From contig NC_080423.1 in assembly GCF_029873635.1 (NCBI RefSeq), positions 91,495,191 to 91,559,190 of the forward strand: 64,000 nt of DNA. Direction: 5' to 3'. Within the stretch, counting starts at the first letter, position 1. Every line of letters starts with the position of its first letter. The notes under the pieces were generated by a model, which was not told the origin of the DNA, made no database searches, and worked only from the letters and a program-made list of their open reading frames with translations. Made by a program: the position numbers and the translations under genes. The DNA comes from Malania oleifera. Its lineage: Eukaryota; Streptophyta; Magnoliopsida; Santalales; Ximeniaceae. This document shows, piece after piece, positions 59,253 to 64,000 of the stretch.

Positions 59253-61877
59253 TGTGACGCCTCGATTTTTCATACCATTTTTTTTATATATAAAACATAA
59301 ATCATATAATCACATATCGGCCACGTCAACCATTGATACCATAATACATAACCCAACCCAAATAGGGTACTAGGTACACAGTCATCATCATATTCACAAC
59401 CTAATAGCAGAACTTATTACATATATATACATACCACAATGAATACACATACCAGAGTAATAACCAACCATATATACACATCTAACACCTTCCCAGAAAT
59501 AAACACAAAATACTCTAGGGGAATCCTCCATCCCTAACTCTGAACACTCACCCTGTCTACTCAGGGTATCAGCTCCCCTTTATACACTCACCCTGTCTAC
59601 TCAAGGTATCAGCTCCCCTTTATCTCGGAGCTCTGTCACTTGGTCTATCTTGGTTTCCTGAAATATTTAAATGATTGGGTGAGACACATCTCAGTAAGAC
59701 GAAATAAATTATCTACAGTGTGTGGTAGTATGAGATTTATTATATCATAACATATATTCATTTCAGTGATAATATCTTCTGAGAAAAATATACCAATTCT
59801 ACATTCATAATCATTTAGATATAAAACACAAGTTTTCATAAGTTTTTAATTCCATTTCCATAAACCATTCACACATAACCTATGTTTACCTGCGAAGTTC
59901 CAAAGAATAAGGAAGACTACCTGCTCATACAAGTAGCTCCCCTCTGCCTTAATATCGTTTGTATTCTTGCCCAAATAACTTAGGTTCGGCTACAACTGAA
60001 ACTTATTAAGGCACTTACTTTACTCAGTAAGCCCTCAGGAGGAGTGTTTCACTTCGCTTTAATTATTTATATTATTAACTCACGCTATTTCATTTCTCAT
60101 TTCCATTTTCTTTTCCATTTCCATTTCCATTTTATTTCCATTTCATTTCTAACTCATGAGTGTCCTTGGCTATATCCACGTCTGTAACTCATGGCTACCC
60201 TGAGGATACTTTATCACGCCATGCCTCATCCCATGGTTGAGGTCTATTTCCATATTTCGAGCCATGCTTCCCCCCATGGTCGAGGTTGTGTAGCCCGAAG
60301 GCTGGACCTAACCACGGTTGGCCTACTCGATTGGATCAAATAATCATACCATATATCCGCGTCTATAGTACGACTGCACGACCTATAGCCCTGATCTGGA
60401 CTCAGGGGGCATAACAACTCTACTAAACAGTTTAGTCGACTGTCATGCCACACGCTCCAAGAGTCCGTGTAGTTGCACTATCACCACTAGCAAAGGTATT
60501 GTGCTCAATATCACAACACATCATTAGGGATTCCATATCATCCATCAGGGGTTTCATTACCACATACCCGCAATCATTATGAAGTATTGGAATTTCATCA
60601 AACACATTTCAATATTCATGTTTCAATATACACATTTTAGAATTTCACATTTCAATTCTCTCAATTCAATATTCATATTGCAAAATTTTACATTGCAATA
60701 TTTCCCATTTCTCGTTTTCACATTTCAGTATCTATATTGCAGTATTCACCTTGCAATATTCCATTTTCATTTTCATAGTCACATATCAGTATTTAGAACT
60801 CATTTCATCTCATAATAACATATATGTATCTTATTTCACATTACTCACATTTCTTAATAAAACATTTTCATATCTCATATTCATCATTTCTCAGAAGATG
60901 CTTTTCAATACAAATCATTTTTCATCATTTCCCACAATTCAAATTCCATATCCCAATTCACATTTCATAATCTCATATTCCCAATGTAAATTATTCAACT
61001 CAATTTCAAATACATTTTAGTATAAATCATATGCCACACAATTTTCATCTATAATTATATCATTATAAATTTCAGGTAAAATATCATATTTCCTTTTTCT
61101 CATATTTTTCAACTCATAATTTTCATAAAAGACTACTATAATTTAGTCCCCTTACTTGACTTATTGAGAGGTCCTCTAACACCCTAGAAATGCCCCTCGG
61201 TGTTCGTAGCTCAAAACCCTAAAAATCACATTTTTCCCAAATCAATTAACTCATTTCCCAGTACAATTCTCATTTAGTACTTTCTAGGTTTCGAATACTC
61301 CAAATAACCCATAACACCTTAAAATACTTCACTTTTCCTAATTTTAGGATGATGCCCTGGAACTCTAAACTGAAAATCTACTCCACCTAAGTTGCAGAGA
61401 ATCTTCATAGGAACCTCGTGGTGGTTCTTGATCGTCGATCCGGGCTGTAATGAAGTTGGAAACGAAGAGAGAAGGAGAGAGAACCGTGGATCTAGAGAGA
61501 GAGAGAGTGAGAGGAGAGAGAAAACGCCGATGAAATGAGGGTTTCCACTATTCATAGGCCGGCTTTTGTTGACGAGTTCAAGTAATTCGTCAATGAACCC
61601 ATAAAGGCGCTTTGTCGACGAGGAGGCTATTTTGCCGACGAGCCAAAAATTTTCCTGAAACTCCCAAAACTCTCAGTATCTTCTTGTTGACAGGGCATGT
61701 GTAGCCAAAATTTATGGTACATTCGTTGACGAAGACCCTGGGTTCGTCGACGAAGACCCTGGGTTCATCAACGAAGCCCTGTTATTCCCCCTTTTTAAAT
61801 TTCCTTCCTTTTCTTATTCTTTCCCTCTCTTTTTCTTTTCTTTTCTTTTATAAATTTTAATTTTTCAGGTCTCTACA
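59253..61877 (-). mobile_element. X-family solo LTR K
   Basis: 2625 bp running from TGTGACGCCTCG at 59253 to TTTCAGGTCTCTACA at 61877 (plus strand); on the minus strand it starts TGTAGAGACCTGAAAAATT. Flanking pentamers are CGTGT (59248-59252) and CGTGG (61878-61882), one mismatch. Removing K and one pentamer puts the copia gag-protease frame back in register, which confirms both boundaries. Content (minus strand): CGTCGACG cluster, TATA-like CTATGAATAG near 61548, (CT)n leader 61495-61510, and an ATTTCA word block 60580-61000. Confidence 0.92.
61565..61775 (-). promoter_or_regulatory. LTR K promoter: CGTCGACG cluster
   Basis: Words TTGTTGACGAGTTC, TTCGTCAATGAAC, TTGTCGACGAGG, TTGCCGACGAGCC, TTCGTTGACGAAG, TTCGTCGACGAAG and TTCATCAACGAAG lie within 210 bp. 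Two of them, with the adjoining GACCCTGGG, form a short tandem repeat (about 61733-61770). On the minus strand the cluster precedes the TATA-like box at 61548. Confidence 0.65.
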
Positions 61878-61882
61878 CGTGG

Positions 61883-62560
61883 CATCATACTCTGAGTGAC
61901 CAGAGATACTGGCAAGATCGGAGGTGATGTTGTGAAAAGTAGCAAAATCCACAAGCCATTTTTTGTTGGTGGATGCATTGGTAGCGACACAATTTATAGA
62001 CTTCATTCCTGAAGCCGAGTGACGAGTCTTGACTGAATGGCCCACTTTGTTACACAACTGACAAATAATCCTGGGCTTACCAGAGTGCACCTTGCTATTA
62101 GAGCGATGGTGACCATAGGAACCAGGGCTAGAACATTGGTTACGGTTGATTGTGGAAGCAGGAGGGTGGCACTGAGTGGTGTTCGCAGTGGCAACCAAGA
62201 CGGAATTGGAAGTGTCAACATGTTGCAAGTAACTTTCGTGGCCAACTAGTATGTCATAAAGCTCCTCAAACGTAAGAGAAGTCTCACGTGCCCAAATAGG
62301 CGTTGCGATCTCACAAAATTCATGACCTAGACCATTGAGGACACACAGAGTAATGTCATCCGCTGAGATGATAGAGTCAATCACAGCAAGTTCATCAACT
62401 AAAAACTTGATGGCATGGAGATATCCTGAGACCGAGCTAGACTTTTACTGAATGAGAGTCAACTCCTCCTTAAGTTGCATAACACGAGTGCGTGAACGAT
62501 TAGCATACAATTATTGCAACTTGGACAAAGCATATGAGCAGTGGTTGAAGCAGCAGTGAG
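61883..62560 (-). pseudogene. copia 3 gag and protease active-site segment
   Basis: 62384-61857 is open for 175 codons. It encodes a gag tail (LCVLNGLGHEFCEIATPIWA, LTFEELYDILVGHESYL), a Cys/His motif CQLCNKVGHSVKTRHS (zinc knuckle with the final Cys lost), and KKWLVDFATFHNITSDLASI, where the protease D-S-G-A motif has become D-F-A-T. Upstream, 62560-62390 carries more gag with stops. Solo LTR K interrupts it about 20 codons after the active site. Confidence 0.88.
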
Positions 62561-63608
62561 CGGTCAATCAACCTATGTAACCCCAATGGCTACTTTTTCA
62601 AATAAGTGCAGGTCGGTCGATTGCATACATGGGTCAATCTATCGCTTACATTGAAATTTCACAATTTTGTGCCATTTTTGGCACTTTACCCATGCATACC
62701 TATACACATAATGAAGAAGAAGAGAAACATTATAGAACCATATACAAAAAAAAAATCATAGAAATAAGGAGAAATTGAAGAGAATGCATGTGAATCCTAG
62801 AAAATTCTTCTAAGGATTATGGCATATCATGCATGCAAAATGTAAGAAATTAAAAGAAGAGAATAAACTGACATCTGAATCATATCCCTCTCATAGACAA
62901 GTGAAAGCCACTTAATGAAGAATCACTCTTCCAAATGGCCCCTTGAACAATGAAGGATTTGAAATTTCCTTCTTCTCCTTTTGACAATTTCCTTCTTGCA
63001 AACCCCCATTTTTTTTAACAAACAATCCTCACTTTGCCCCACTTTAGTCTATCCTAAAATCTACCCCAAGGGGTCCTTTTATAGACCTTTTGAGGATGAA
63101 AGAAAAATATTTTTCATGTTTGAATTCAAAATTCAAATTTAAAAATAGTCATCAATAACTACCAATCCGTAACTACCAATGTCAAAGGTTAACACCAATT
63201 GCATGAAGACAAGTCAAAAAATCAAATTTCAAGGGCAACCTAGTTGATTGCTTGTGTTCTTTATCTAGTGGCTAGTTTTAGAGAGGGCCAATTGACCACT
63301 AAAAGAGGCCCCAGTCGACCACCCTAGCAAATTTTATCCTCTGTTTTTATTTTCTTCAAGTTTTAATACATTTAAAAGGTTCTTCATTTTGGGAGGTAAA
63401 AAATAACTATCAACAAAGTGCTATAATAATTTGAAGGAATAACATCTCTCTCATTTTCATGATGCTTCTCTGAATGGTATGTCTCCTTTATAACTCTAAC
63501 TGATCGTACTAGCATGCTGTGTGCCTGTGCAATTGAATATTAACACAAGTAAGGATAAATGAATGTCATTAAAGGTTAGCATGCCCCATGTCTATGGCTA
63601 CATGTGTC
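62561..63608. other. Unassigned intergenic DNA, no gene
   Basis: No coding region is recognisable. The sequence contains GTCGAC/GTTGAC-like words (GGTCGGTCGATTG near 62612; CAATTGACCAC and CAGTCGACCACC near 63280-63325) that could belong to another LTR, but no ends or target repeats were found. Confidence 0.45.
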
Positions 63609-64000
63609 TTAACATGTTGTTAAGGCTCCATCATCTGAAATACTTCTTCACACAAAAAGAATTAAACATGAGGCAGAGGAGATGGTTGGAGTTGATAAAA
63701 GATTACGATTGCACCATCAGTTATCACCCAAGAAAAGCTAATGTGGTAGCTGATACTTTGAGCTAGAAATCAATGAGAGCAGCAGTGTCAGCAGGGATGA
63801 TTCAGCATCCAATTCAGATGGATCTAGAAAGGCTTGGTATGGAACTAGTGGAGGGTGGTCACCAGGCATTTATTGCCAATCTAGTATTATAGCCCACCAT
63901 ACAGGAAAGAATTAAAGTGGCTCAGAGGAATGATGCAGAGTTAGTGAAGCCTATAAATAAAGTGCAGAATGGACAGGGGGCAGAGTTTAGTATTTCAGAT
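63609..64000 (+). pseudogene. Ty3/gypsy RNase H end and integrase start (runs off the window)
   Basis: One reading frame covers [40 protein letters not shown] and DTLS, then a stop at 63764-63766. It continues in the same frame with MIQHPIQMDLERLGMELVEG, a second stop at about 63890, and QERIKVAQRNDAELVKPINK. This is the end of RNase H and the linker into integrase of a Ty3/gypsy chromovirus-type polyprotein. The upstream RNase H core is missing. Two stops show that it is dead. Confidence 0.88.

Larger units (their letters stand above)
55857..62560 (-). mobile_element. Copia relic 3, 5'-truncated and split by solo LTR K
   Basis: Minus-strand element with gag (62560-61883), protease, integrase, reverse transcriptase and RNase H down to about 56340, then a polypurine-like tract (56252-56241) and a 3' LTR. 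No 5' LTR or primer binding site is found beyond 62560, so the 5' end is missing. The 2.6-kb solo LTR K (59253-61877) sits between gag and protease. All frames are broken, though the reverse transcriptase YVDD motif survives. Confidence 0.85.

Noticed and set aside
60244..60453. 69-codon GC-richer minus-strand frame
   Set aside because: Lies entirely inside solo LTR K; equivalent segments in other X-family LTRs (for example 20981-21223 in G) show different, broken frames.

Overview
The window is nuclear DNA of a flowering plant, probably a eudicot. The evidence is plant-type Ty1/copia elements primed by initiator-tRNA-Met binding sites (TGGTATCAGAGC), an Au-type SINE, hAT-type MITEs, an L1-type LINE, AT-rich intergenic DNA with many (AT)n and (CT)n runs, and one short two-exon gene whose promoter carries plant site II (TGGGCY) elements. 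No bacterial, organellar or viral gene cluster is present. I cannot name the species.

Almost everything is transposable-element debris, and its layering can be read directly. 1-4066: the 5' end of a copia element on the minus strand, with a 2 kb solo LTR inside its own LTR (target duplication AAAAA). 5940-28004: one minus-strand LINE split twice. The first split (6672-18456) is a five-layer nest of solo LTRs from two families that alternate: E (Y family) holds D (X), which holds A (Y), which holds B (X), which holds C (Y). A further X-family copy, F, sits separately inside D. Target duplications CAGTA (A) and ATATA (C) are perfect. The second split (18812-27519) is a copia element with two LTRs and a perfect TTGTC duplication, itself carrying an X-family solo LTR (G). 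28005-31767: a MITE, a solo LTR (duplication CATCC) and AT-rich DNA.

32326-33136 holds the only convincing host gene: two exons, 232 residues, a predicted small multi-pass membrane protein of unknown function. A SINE-like retroposon with a 14-bp target duplication ends about 145 bp upstream of its start codon.

33137-42219 is gene-free apart from a hAT-type MITE (8-bp duplication) and an inverted-repeat element. 42220-46205 is a short-LTR copia element containing an inverted second copy of its own gag, a MITE in its 5' LTR and an Au SINE. 46225-51985 is an older minus-strand copia relic with a MITE and another SINE inside. 51986-55856 is AT-rich DNA with simple repeats. 55857-62560 is a minus-strand copia relic split by a 2.6 kb X-family solo LTR (K). 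63609-64000 is the edge of a Ty3/gypsy polyprotein.

The most unusual signal is in the LTR promoters. Every X-family LTR has, just upstream of its TATA box, a cluster of degenerate palindromes built on CGTCGACG. The same word, or its CGTCAACG variant, recurs in sequences of otherwise unrelated elements. The Y-family LTRs have a different cluster in the same place, built on TTCGGNCGCCCGAA.
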